From Undibacterium cyanobacteriorum (GTDB lineage: Bacteria; Pseudomonadota; Gammaproteobacteria; Burkholderiales; Burkholderiaceae_D): 64,000 nucleotides of DNA. Numbering within the stretch: the first letter of the stretch is position 1; each line of letters opens with the position of its first letter. Location of the stretch: assembly GCF_031326225.1 (NCBI RefSeq), contig NZ_CP133720.1:3410001-3474000 (forward strand). Reading direction: 5' to 3'. The translations under genes and the position numbers were made by a program. Shown here piece by piece: positions 9,061-16,802 of this stretch. The notes under the pieces were generated by a model. It searched no databases, was not told the origin of the DNA, and was given only the letters and a program-made list of their open reading frames with translations.

Positions 9061-9232
9061 GGTTAACGCTAAAGCGGCGGCGACTCGTTCGACGAGGCCC
9101 ACCTTGATGTTTACGTGCGGGGAAAATCTATAGAGGGGCGCATTATAGCACTAAGCCCCTGTCTGCCTCATTTTTAAGCGATTTCGATTGCAAAAAGCTA
9201 CGCTTTGCATTTGTTTCGATTGAGCTTCAAAC

Positions 9233-10144
9233 TTAAGTCAACACCAGATCCCAAGGCGGCACGACACCGGCGAATCGCTGGGTCAAGAAATCCACCAAAA
9301 GGCGCAAGGCCAAGGGTTGATGTTGGCGCGATAAGTAAATCGCGTGAATGCCTAGCATCTCAGGTTCATAATCAGGCAGCAAACCGACCAAACGACCATT
9401 GCGAAAATCTTCCCCCACATAATAAGTCGGTAACATCGCCAAGCCCGCTCCCTCTAGCACCGCCCGCCGCAAGACCGCAGTCTCATTGGTCTGAAAACTC
9501 CATTGGACCGGCACTTCTACACTCTGCCCCTGCTTGGTAAAACGATACACTTTGCCAATCCCAAACGCGTGCGCAATACATTGATGTTGCAAGAGGTCTT
9601 CTGGCGCTTGCGGGCTGCCATATTTTTTTAAGTAGGCAGGCGAAGCGCATAAGCGAGAACGGCAAACCGCCAAGGGGCGCGCGATCAAAGTCGGATCTAA
9701 ATTGTTGGTGATCCGCACTGCTAAATCGACCCGTTCACCAACCAAGTCCGCGGCTTTATCACCCGTCGACAAAATAAACTCGACTTGCGGATATTGGCGC
9801 TGAAATTCCACCAAAGCCGCCGTCAATTGCGCATCAGCAAACGAGCCGGCGGCTGTCACACGAAATACGCCTGCTGGCTCTCGACTCCGATCTGCGGCCA
9901 AATGTCGCGCATCTTCTGCCAACTCCAACAATTGCCGACAAGCTGGCAAAGCCGCCATACCGGCATCGGTCAGGCTCAACTTCCGTGTGGTGCGATGTAA
10001 GAGCCGCGCATCAAACCATTCTTCCATGGTCGCCAGATAGCGGCTCACCATGGCGGTCGACATTTCGAGGCGCTCAGCGGCCATGGTCATACTCCCCGAG
10101 TCGACCACTTCAACGAAGACTTGTGCGGCAGTTAATCTATCCAT
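9233..10144 (-). CDS. LysR-family transcriptional regulator
   Basis: 303 residues. The N-terminal winged helix-turn-helix (about 1-60; AERLEMSTAMVSRYLATME) and the downstream effector-binding domain (about 90-295) are typical of LysR regulators of the group with short N-termini beginning MDRLTA. ATG at 10144. It is divergent from the metallo-beta-lactamase-fold gene at 10445, the expected arrangement when a LysR protein controls its neighbour. An inverted repeat at 10180-10214 is a candidate binding site. The effector is unknown. Confidence 0.9.
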   Translation of the reverse strand: MDRLTAAQVFVEVVDSGSMTMAAERLEMSTAMVSRYLATMEEWFDARLLHRTTRKLSLTDAGMAALPACRQLLELAEDARHLAADRSREPAGVFRVTAAGSFADAQLTAALVEFQRQYPQVEFILSTGDKAADLVGERVDLAVRITNNLDPTLIARPLAVCRSRLCASPAYLKKYGSPQAPEDLLQHQCIAHAFGIGKVYRFTKQGQSVEVPVQWSFQTNETAVLRRAVLEGAGLAMLPTYYVGEDFRNGRLVGLLPDYEPEMLGIHAIYLSRQHQPLALRLLVDFLTQRFAGVVPPWDLVLT

Positions 10145-10179
10145 TTCGACGGTTTATGCAATAAATATTCAATCAAACT

Positions 10180-10214
10180 GAACTTTATCAAACAAATCGA
10201 AAGAATTAAAGTTC
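10180..10214. promoter_or_regulatory. Inverted repeat, possible LysR binding site
   Basis: GAACTTTA (10180-10187) and TAAAGTTC (10207-10214) form an 8-bp inverted repeat with a 19-bp spacer, 36 bp upstream of the LysR start codon in the divergent promoter region. The position fits autoregulation plus control of the divergent gene. The long spacer makes this tentative. Confidence 0.35.
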
Positions 10215-10318
10215 TATCCGTAGCGCAGCCATGGACTGCAGGGAATACGAACAACAGACCACAGCCAAGCTCAGGAAATCAAGAAATGAAGAAATACCGA
10301 CTCGTAGCAAAGAACAAA

Positions 10319-10406
10319 CCCAAAGCAAACCCAAAGCAAACCCAAAGCAAACCCAAAGCAAACCCAAAGCAAACCCAAAGCAAATTTAAAGCAAATTTAA
10401 AGCAAA
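10319..10406. repeat. 11-bp tandem repeat array (8 units)
   Basis: Six copies of CCCAAAGCAAA (10319-10384) are followed directly by two copies of the variant TTTAAAGCAAA (10385-10406). The unit length is 11 bp, close to one helical turn, so the AAA tracts are helically phased and the DNA may be bent. The array lies 38 bp upstream of the ATG at 10445 of the metallo-hydrolase gene. It is translated in an open frame beginning at 10286, but that frame has no good ribosome-binding site and gives only a Lys/Gln/Asn repeat, so I treat it as leader DNA. Confidence 0.85.
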
Positions 10407-10444
10407 TTCGAAACCACCCAAAATTCAGATTAAAGGAAACCATT

Positions 10445-11341
10445 ATGTTCTCAATCAAAAACCTCATCCGTTTCGCTTTCCCAGCCCTCGCCTTGGGCGT
10501 CGTTGCTGCTGGTGCCGGTGCACAGACCAACGCCAATCCTGCACCACTGAGCTTGAAAGTGGTTAACGCGGACGGCAATAGCTTCCACGTCAATGCCGTG
10601 GTCGTCTCAGGTAAAACTGAAGCTGTCGTGATCGACAGCGGATTTACTCGCGCTGATGCTTTGCGTGTGGCAGCCAATGTGCTCGACAGCGGCAAAACCT
10701 TGAAGACGATTTTTATTAGCAATGCCGATCCTGATTTTTACTTCGGTGCAGAAGTGTTGAAGAACATGTTCCCACAAGCGCAAGTCGTCACAACGAAAGC
10801 GGTACGTGAAAAGATCGAAGCGAAGATGGCAGGCAAAGTGGCGTTCTGGGGACCGAAGATGGGCGCGAATGCACCACGGCATCCAGTACTGCCAGAAGTG
10901 TTAAACGGGAACACCTTAAGCGTTGATGGCGAAGTCATTGAAGTGCGTGGCACGACCGGTGAATTGGCGCATCGTCCTTACACGTGGATTCCATCGATCA
11001 AAGCCATCGTTGGCAATATCGCGATCTTCGGCAATTTGCATGTGTGGACAGCCGATACGCAAAAACCGAGCGAACGCCAAGCATGGTTCAAACAACTTGA
11101 TGAACTCGACGCTTTGCAAGCAACAACGGTGGTACCAGGCCATATGGCAGCAGGCACCAAACTCGATAGCAGCACGATTCGCTATACACGCGAATATTTG
11201 CAACGTTTCGACGTCGAAGCAGCGAAAGCTAAAGACGGTGCCAGCTTGATCAAGGCGATGCAAACCGCTTATCCAAACGCAGGTTTAGGTATTGCTTTGG
11301 ACATCGGTGCAAAAGTCAACAAAGGCGAAATGCAGTGGTAA
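10445..11341 (+). CDS. Metallo-beta-lactamase-fold protein with degenerate metal site, exported
   Basis: 298 residues from ATG at 10445, which is preceded by AAAGGAAACC. A signal peptide (about 1-27, ending GAGAQ) directs export. The fold is MBL-like (VVIDSGFTRADA; late VVPGHMAAG), but the HxHxDH motif reads N93-A-D95-P-D97-F98, so three of the four usual ligands are replaced. It may bind one metal, none, or use a variant site. An in-frame start at 10286 would run through the 11-bp repeat array and bury the signal peptide, so I reject it. Divergent from a LysR gene and followed by DsbA-like and NTF2-like genes on the same strand. Confidence 0.8.
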   Translation: MFSIKNLIRFAFPALALGVVAAGAGAQTNANPAPLSLKVVNADGNSFHVNAVVVSGKTEAVVIDSGFTRADALRVAANVLDSGKTLKTIFISNADPDFYFGAEVLKNMFPQAQVVTTKAVREKIEAKMAGKVAFWGPKMGANAPRHPVLPEVLNGNTLSVDGEVIEVRGTTGELAHRPYTWIPSIKAIVGNIAIFGNLHVWTADTQKPSERQAWFKQLDELDALQATTVVPGHMAAGTKLDSSTIRYTREYLQRFDVEAAKAKDGASLIKAMQTAYPNAGLGIALDIGAKVNKGEMQW

Positions 11342-11466
11342 GACTGCACTACCAATCTAATCGATATCAACATGCGCTCGGCGAGTTCGAACGAATGAAC
11401 TTGCTGAGCGCGAGCACAGATTAAGCAAACAGTATCAATCCAATTTATTCACTCCAAGAGAAAACA

Positions 11467-12222
11467 ATGAACGCCGCTCGACTCCATTACATTTACGATC
11501 CCCTATGTGGATGGTGCTATGGCGCTGCACCCTTAGTACGGGCAGCGCAAGCACTGATCTCGATACAACTTCATGCCGGCGGCATGATGACTGGCGCTCG
11601 TCGTCAATTCGTCACCGCGCAATTACGCGATTTTGTACGACGTCATGACTCGCACATCGCTAAGCTCAGTGGCCAAACTTTCGGCAGCGGCTACACCTAT
11701 GGGCTACTCGAAAACACACAAGCATTGTTTGATTCCGAGGTGCCAAGCGCAGCCATCATCGCCGTCGAGCAATTAAGTACGCAGCCTGACGCGGGGCTCG
11801 CCATGCTCAGCGCTTTACAGCAAGCACACTATGTCGAAGGTCAACGCATCGCAGATATCGATACAGTCTGCGAAATCGCCGCGAACTTAGGTTACGAGCC
11901 AAGCAGCGTCAGAGAACGTATGAAGTTATTGATGTCCAAAGAGCTCGGCGAGAGTACGTGCGAAGCGCATTTCAAGCAAACCCACCGATTGATGCAACAA
12001 CTTGGAGTTCAAGGATTTCCGAGTATGGCGATCGAACACAATGGCGTATTTCGCAAACTTGATGTTGGATCGTATATCGGCAAACCCGAAGCATTTAGCG
12101 CCCATGTGCAACTGATACTGGCAGAAATTTCCGCGCAAGAATCGCGCTTTGAGGCGAAGCCTGCGCTCACTGGAGAGCGAGCTGTTTTGTGCTCCGTGGA
12201 TGCTTGTGAAATCGAGCGCTGA
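11467..12222 (+). CDS. DsbA-family thioredoxin-fold protein, cytoplasmic
   Basis: 251 residues without a signal peptide. The active site YDPLCGWCYG has CxxC at residues 14 and 17, and a cis-proline loop (GFPSMAI) lies near residue 180, with the helical insertion typical of the DsbA/FrnE-like family between them. CGWC-type members act as protein-disulfide isomerases or as small-molecule oxidoreductases. ATG at 11467 follows AAGAGAAAACA. It is 125 bp downstream of the MBL-fold gene and 73 bp upstream of the NTF2-like gene; the three could be co-transcribed under the LysR protein. Confidence 0.85.
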   Translation: MNAARLHYIYDPLCGWCYGAAPLVRAAQALISIQLHAGGMMTGARRQFVTAQLRDFVRRHDSHIAKLSGQTFGSGYTYGLLENTQALFDSEVPSAAIIAVEQLSTQPDAGLAMLSALQQAHYVEGQRIADIDTVCEIAANLGYEPSSVRERMKLLMSKELGESTCEAHFKQTHRLMQQLGVQGFPSMAIEHNGVFRKLDVGSYIGKPEAFSAHVQLILAEISAQESRFEAKPALTGERAVLCSVDACEIER

Positions 12223-12295
12223 AGATCACCAACTTGGCAGCAAGCTTTAAAAAATCATGAAGCACACGAGCATATGAAGGAGCAAAGGAAAGAGC

Positions 12296-12721
12296 ATGAA
12301 CATGCATCAAAATGAAGAACACCACCTGAGCCAAAGTGCCTACGCGATCATCAAAGCACACTACGCTGCCTCAGCAAAAGCAGATATCGAAGGCATGATG
12401 CGCGACGTCGCTGCCGATGTGCGTTGGACCGAGATGCAAGGTTTTCCATGCGCAGGCACATGGATTGGGCCGCAACAAGTGATCGACAATGTGTTTAAAG
12501 TGCTGGCCAAAGACTGGATCAATTATCGCTTCGAACTTGAACAATTGATTGATGCCGGCGACACTGTGATCGGCATCGGCAATTACCTCGCACAACATCG
12601 TCAAAGCGGCAAAGCCCTCAATGCCAGAGTGGCGCACGTATGGAAAGTTGAGAAACAAAAAATCATCGCATTCGAGCAATTCACCGATACTTTATTGGTG
12701 GCCAAGGCGATGATTGATTAA
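12296..12721 (+). CDS. NTF2/SnoaL-like (ketosteroid isomerase-fold) protein
   Basis: 141 residues forming one alpha+beta cone-like domain: an N-terminal helix pair (YAIIKAHYAASAKADIEGMM), then the W/E-rich strand set (DVRWTEMQGFPCAGTWIGPQQV), ending with AHVWKVEKQKIIAFEQFTDT. Family members are small hydrolases, isomerases or binding proteins, so no substrate can be given. ATG at 12296 follows AGGAGCAAAGGAAAGAGC, a strong ribosome-binding region; a second ATG two codons on is possible. Last gene of a likely three-gene set. Confidence 0.82.
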   Translation: MNMHQNEEHHLSQSAYAIIKAHYAASAKADIEGMMRDVAADVRWTEMQGFPCAGTWIGPQQVIDNVFKVLAKDWINYRFELEQLIDAGDTVIGIGNYLAQHRQSGKALNARVAHVWKVEKQKIIAFEQFTDTLLVAKAMID

Positions 12722-12760
12722 GGTTTTGAGAGCTCGCGCCAAAACACGCACTACAAACAA

Positions 12761-12788
12761 AAAAGGACTTGTTCGCACAAGTCCTTTT
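12761..12788 (-). terminator. Strong hairpin terminator of the tRNA (bidirectional)
   Basis: AAAAGGACTTGT (12761-12772) pairs perfectly with ACAAGTCCTTTT (12777-12788) around a TCGC tetraloop. Read on the minus strand it ends in a TTTTTTGTTTG tract, 12 bp past the CCA end of the tRNA, so it suits tRNA termination. It also ends in TTTT on the plus strand and can stop transcription of the NTF2-like gene. Confidence 0.8.
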
Positions 12789-12799
12789 CAGCTCAATCT

Positions 12800-12878
<79 letters not shown>

Positions 12879-13004
12879 TATTTGTAGAACAAATCCGAGA
12901 ACGAAATTGCGCTGCAAAAAAGAGGGCTCATTGTATTACATGAGAGGCGCTAGAGACAAGGTTTAATGCGGCTTTCGACCACTTTTCACTGACGCAAAAT
13001 AAAA

Positions 13005-13030
13005 AACCGCAAGCGATAAAACTTGCGGTT
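13005..13030 (-). terminator. Rho-independent terminator of rpoD
   Basis: AACCGCAAG (13005-13013) pairs with CTTGCGGTT (13022-13030) around an 8-nt loop. On the minus strand the stem is followed by a TTTTATTT tract. It lies about 80 bp past the rpoD stop. Confidence 0.8.
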
Positions 13031-13111
13031 CTTTTATAACCAAACTGACTCAGATCAGTAAAGATCACCTCAATGCTCTGTGGCGGCTACACTGCCCTCC
13101 ACGAAAACAAA

Positions 13112-16100
13112 TTAGTTCCCTTCGAGGAAACTCTTCAACTTGTCGGAACGTGAAGGATGGCGCAACTTACGTAGCGCTTTCGCTTCTATTTGACGAATAC
13201 GTTCACGCGTCACGTCGAACTGCTTACCGACTTCTTCCAAAGTGTGATCGGTCGACATCTCAACACCGAACCGCATACGCAATACTTTTGCTTCGCGTGG
13301 TGTTAAAGAATCCAAGACATCTTTCACCACGTTACGCATCGATGCATGCAAAGCTGCATCAGATGGTGCCAAGGTGTGATTGTCTTCGATGAAGTCGCCC
13401 AAGTGAGAATCATCATCGTCACCGATCGGTGTTTCCATGGAAATCGGTTCTTTAGCGATTTTCATGATCTTACGAATCTTATCTTCAGGCATTTCCATCT
13501 TGATCGCCAACGTTGCTGGGTCTGGCTCCGCACCCGTTTCTTGCAAAATTTGACGTGAGATACGATTCATCTTGTTGATGGTTTCGATCATATGCACAGG
13601 GATACGAATCGTACGCGCTTGATCCGCGATCGAACGCGTAATCGCCTGACGAATCCACCATGTTGCGTAAGTCGAGAACTTATAACCACGACGATATTCG
13701 AACTTGTCCACCGCCTTCATCAAACCGATATTACCTTCTTGAATTAAGTCCAAGAATTGCAAACCACGGTTGGTGTACTTCTTCGCAATCGAAATCACCA
13801 AACGCAAGTTGGCTTCAGTCATTTCGCGTTTTGCTTTACGAGCCTTCATTTCGCCGGCAGACATCTTTTTATTGATGTTGCGCAGATCTGGCAATGGCAA
13901 CACAACGCGTGCTTGTAGGTCGATCAGTTTTTGCTGCAATTGCTGAACTGCAGGAACGTTACGACCCAACACTGCGCTGTAGGAATGTCCCGCATTCACT
14001 TCACCTTCGACCCACGCCAAATTCGTTTCATTGCCTGGGAATACTTTGATGAAGTGAGAACGTGGCATACCGCAACGGTTCACCACCACATCCAAAATTT
14101 GTTTTTCTACGTGACGAACTTCGTCGACTTGACCGCGCAAGGTGTCGCACAGTTTTTCTACGACCTTCGCGGTGAAGCGAATACCCAAGAGTTCATTGGA
14201 AATCGCTTCTTGTGCTTTCACGTAGGTCTTCGAGTTGTAGCCTTCTTTCTCAAAGGCTTTACGCATCTTGTCGAAGTTTTCGCGAATGATGGCGAACTTG
14301 GCCAAGGAGTCACGTTTGAGTTGCTCGAGTTGCTCAGCGGAGATTCCGGTTGCGACTGAACCGCCACCTTCATCTTCGTCTTCTTCCTCTTCGTCTTCCT
14401 CTTCCTCTTCGTCATCTTCATCGTCGCCGTCAGCAGCCAAAGTAACCGCTTTTTCTTCTTCGGCTTCAGCGTTTGGATCGACTAAACCATCGACCACGTC
14501 GTCAACTTTGATTTCTTCACTAGCGATACGATCTGCTTGCGCCAAAATCTCTGAGATGGTTGTTGGACAGGCGGAGATTGCTTGAATCATGTCTTTCAGA
14601 CCTTCTTCAATCTTCTTCGCAATAACGATTTCACCTTCACGTGTCAGCAATTCGACCGTTCCCATTTCACGCATATACATACGGACTGGGTCAGTCGTGC
14701 GGCCGAAATCAGAATCGACGGTAGACAAAGCAGCTTCAGCGGCAGCCTCAACTTCATCATCATCTGTCGCTACTGTAACGACGTTATCAGACAACAATAA
14801 GGCTTCAGCATCTGGTGCTTGTTCATAGACCGCCACACCCATATCGTTAAAGGTGCTGATAATGCCTTCAATCGCTTCTGGATCAACCACGTTTTCTGGT
14901 AAGTGGTCGTTAATTTCAGCGAAGGTCAGATAGCCACGATCTTTCCCCATCTTGATCAGCGTTTTCAAACGCTGACGACGACGCTCAAGTTCTTCTTCGG
15001 TAGCTTCTGGGTCGGCAGAGAATGCGTCTTTCAACAAAGCCTTTTCTTTAGCTTTGCGGTCTTTCGCTTTGGCTTTGTCGAGCGCTTTCATTTCAGCGCG
15101 TTCGACCGCGTTGAGCGCAGCCATTTCTTCATTCTCTGGTTGGAAATCTTTTGGCTTACGGCCACGACGACCAGGCACTTTTACGCCCGGCAGTACATAG
15201 CCAGAGGTGTCGATGCTAGCCAATAAAGTCGCATCGGTAGTCTGACTGACAGTAGGTGCTGATCCCGTTTTGATCTCTTGCACTTCAGGCGCCTTTTCCG
15301 TTTTGGCCGCAGCGCGCGCCGATTTTTTTGTTGTTTTGTCGTCGGCGGCAGGCACTTCGTTATTCACAGTTTCCACTTGCTTGGTTTCAACAACGGTGTT
15401 TTCGGTGCTTGCTTTGTTTGCTTTTGAGGCTTTGCTGGTGCTAGCTTTCTTCGCACCCGCTACTTCCACAACTTCCTCTACAACTTTAGTTTTCTTGCTT
15501 GAGGTCTTCGCTGCTTCTGCTGCTTCTTTACTCAACTTCGGCTCTGCTTGTGATTCGTTTTTTGTTGCGCGCGTTTTTGACACTTCAACTTCCTTTTTAC
15601 TCACCGACGATTTTACATCTTCACTCGAAATCTTGCTCTGAACCAATTTTACAGTCTTCTGTTCCACTTTAGGCGGTTTAACATCTTTCGCAAGGACTTT
15701 TTTCTCGGTCACTTTACTTGCAACACTTTTGCTCGCTGTACTTGTTTTTGTACTTACCTTAGTAGCAGCTACCGCCGTTTTGCTCGCTGCCTTGCTGCTC
15801 GTTTTGATGACATCTTTAGATGGAACCTTCGCTGCAACTTTACCCGCGGCTGCCTTCGTCGCTACTTTAGTGACAGCCTTTGCGGGCGCTTTCGCAACAC
15901 TCTTGGCACTTGTCTTTGCCGATGGCTTACTGGCGGATTTCGTGTTCGCCTTGACTGGCTGTTTCGCTACTGATTTTGCACTTACCTTGGCCGATGTTTT
16001 GGTCGCAGTCTTAGCGACTGGCTTAGTTGCCGTCTTAGATACAGCTTTAGTTGTAGCCTTCGTTACAGGCTTAGTAGCCTTCGCAGATGTTCTCGCCGCG

Positions 16101-16381
16101 ACTTTGGTCGGTGCTTTGTTTGTTGTCTTTGGTGCGGCCTTGGCAGGAGCCTTAGTATTAGACTTTGTGCTAGCCTTAGCGATGGCTTTCGCAGCAGGCT
16201 TAGCTACTGCCTTCGAGGCGCCTTTCGGGGCTACCGAAGCTACTTTACTAGCTAGCTTTGTGGTTGTCTTTGAAGCTGGCTTAGCTGCAGGTGCGGCTTT
16301 TTTTGCGGCGGCCGTTTTAGTGGAACTTTTCGTCACTACGGATGTTGATTTTTTCGCGGGTTTCTTCATTGCACTAGCCAT
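13112..16381 (-). CDS. rpoD: RNA polymerase sigma factor RpoD with long histone-H1-like N-terminal extension
   Basis: A 1089-residue housekeeping sigma factor, against 613 in E. coli. Conserved regions are all at the C-terminal side: region 1.1 (about 466-525, LKTLIKMGKDRGYLTFAEI), region 1.2 (564-595, DPVRMYMREMG), a 20-residue run of Asp/Glu at 652-671, region 2 with YKFSTYATWWIRQAI, region 3, and region 4 with VTRERIRQIEAKALRKL. The first 240 residues are almost only Lys, Ala, Thr, Ser, Val and Pro in AKxxTK-like repeats, like histone H1; 250-380 is more acidic/mixed. GRRGRKPK at 404-411 resembles an AT-hook. Last gene of the rpsU-yqeY-dnaG-rpoD block, with a hairpin upstream. ATG at 16381 is the only plausible start. 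Confidence 0.95.
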   Translation of the reverse strand: MASAMKKPAKKSTSVVTKSSTKTAAAKKAAPAAKPASKTTTKLASKVASVAPKGASKAVAKPAAKAIAKASTKSNTKAPAKAAPKTTNKAPTKVAARTSAKATKPVTKATTKAVSKTATKPVAKTATKTSAKVSAKSVAKQPVKANTKSASKPSAKTSAKSVAKAPAKAVTKVATKAAAGKVAAKVPSKDVIKTSSKAASKTAVAATKVSTKTSTASKSVASKVTEKKVLAKDVKPPKVEQKTVKLVQSKISSEDVKSSVSKKEVEVSKTRATKNESQAEPKLSKEAAEAAKTSSKKTKVVEEVVEVAGAKKASTSKASKANKASTENTVVETKQVETVNNEVPAADDKTTKKSARAAAKTEKAPEVQEIKTGSAPTVSQTTDATLLASIDTSGYVLPGVKVPGRRGRKPKDFQPENEEMAALNAVERAEMKALDKAKAKDRKAKEKALLKDAFSADPEATEEELERRRQRLKTLIKMGKDRGYLTFAEINDHLPENVVDPEAIEGIISTFNDMGVAVYEQAPDAEALLLSDNVVTVATDDDEVEAAAEAALSTVDSDFGRTTDPVRMYMREMGTVELLTREGEIVIAKKIEEGLKDMIQAISACPTTISEILAQADRIASEEIKVDDVVDGLVDPNAEAEEEKAVTLAADGDDEDDEEEEEDEEEEDEDEGGGSVATGISAEQLEQLKRDSLAKFAIIRENFDKMRKAFEKEGYNSKTYVKAQEAISNELLGIRFTAKVVEKLCDTLRGQVDEVRHVEKQILDVVVNRCGMPRSHFIKVFPGNETNLAWVEGEVNAGHSYSAVLGRNVPAVQQLQQKLIDLQARVVLPLPDLRNINKKMSAGEMKARKAKREMTEANLRLVISIAKKYTNRGLQFLDLIQEGNIGLMKAVDKFEYRRGYKFSTYATWWIRQAITRSIADQARTIRIPVHMIETINKMNRISRQILQETGAEPDPATLAIKMEMPEDKIRKIMKIAKEPISMETPIGDDDDSHLGDFIEDNHTLAPSDAALHASMRNVVKDVLDSLTPREAKVLRMRFGVEMSTDHTLEEVGKQFDVTRERIRQIEAKALRKLRHPSRSDKLKSFLEGN

Positions 16382-16420
16382 TGAATCAAACCAGCCGAAA
16401 CAAAAAATCGATGTTGAATC

Positions 16421-16449
16421 ACTAAAAAATAAAGCACTGCCATCAGTGC
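16421..16449 (-). terminator. Terminator-like hairpin between dnaG and rpoD
   Basis: GCACTG (16434-16439) pairs with CAGTGC (16444-16449) around a 4-nt loop, and the minus strand continues TTTATTTTTTAGT. It lies 40-68 bp upstream of the rpoD start codon, so it would act as an attenuator in the rpoD leader rather than as a full stop. The remaining dnaG-rpoD gap (16382-16802) is AT-rich around 16680-16800, likely holding the rpoD promoter, but no clear -35/-10 pair is claimed. Confidence 0.55.
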
Positions 16450-16802
16450 AAATCTGCCAGGCAGCGCATTTTTTAACGGATCAAACCCACCAAAATTCTG
16501 AGTCGGTGTTTTGGGTTACTCGGAGGAGCCTACGCTCACCTAAACAACACATTCTCGTCGTTATCAGAATCGACTCAACGAAGAATGAAAACAACCTAAG
16601 ACCTTGAATCGAAAGCTTTTAATTATAGCACCTGCCACTCTTTTACTCAATGAAAACGCTGTGTAAACGCCATAATTTGTAAGCTTTTTTTCAATAAAAA
16701 TCTCTGCTTTTAATGCTCTTTTTTACAAGTCAACCTGCTTAATTTCTGCGCAGAAATGCAATTTAAGAAATATGCATTCCTTAAAGAAACTTTAATTACT
16801 TT

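Noticed and set aside
10319..10406. CRISPR array
   Set aside because: Units are 11 bp without unique spacers, and no cas genes are present.
10279..10722. Minus-strand Phe/Leu/Gly/Trp-rich open frame
   Set aside because: Produced by the 11-bp repeat on the opposite strand; no ribosome-binding site or homology by eye.
15729..16607. Long plus-strand Ala/Leu/Val-rich open frame over the rpoD tail
   Set aside because: It is the reverse complement of the Lys/Ala/Thr repeat coding region and gives only hydrophobic low-complexity sequence, without a ribosome-binding site.
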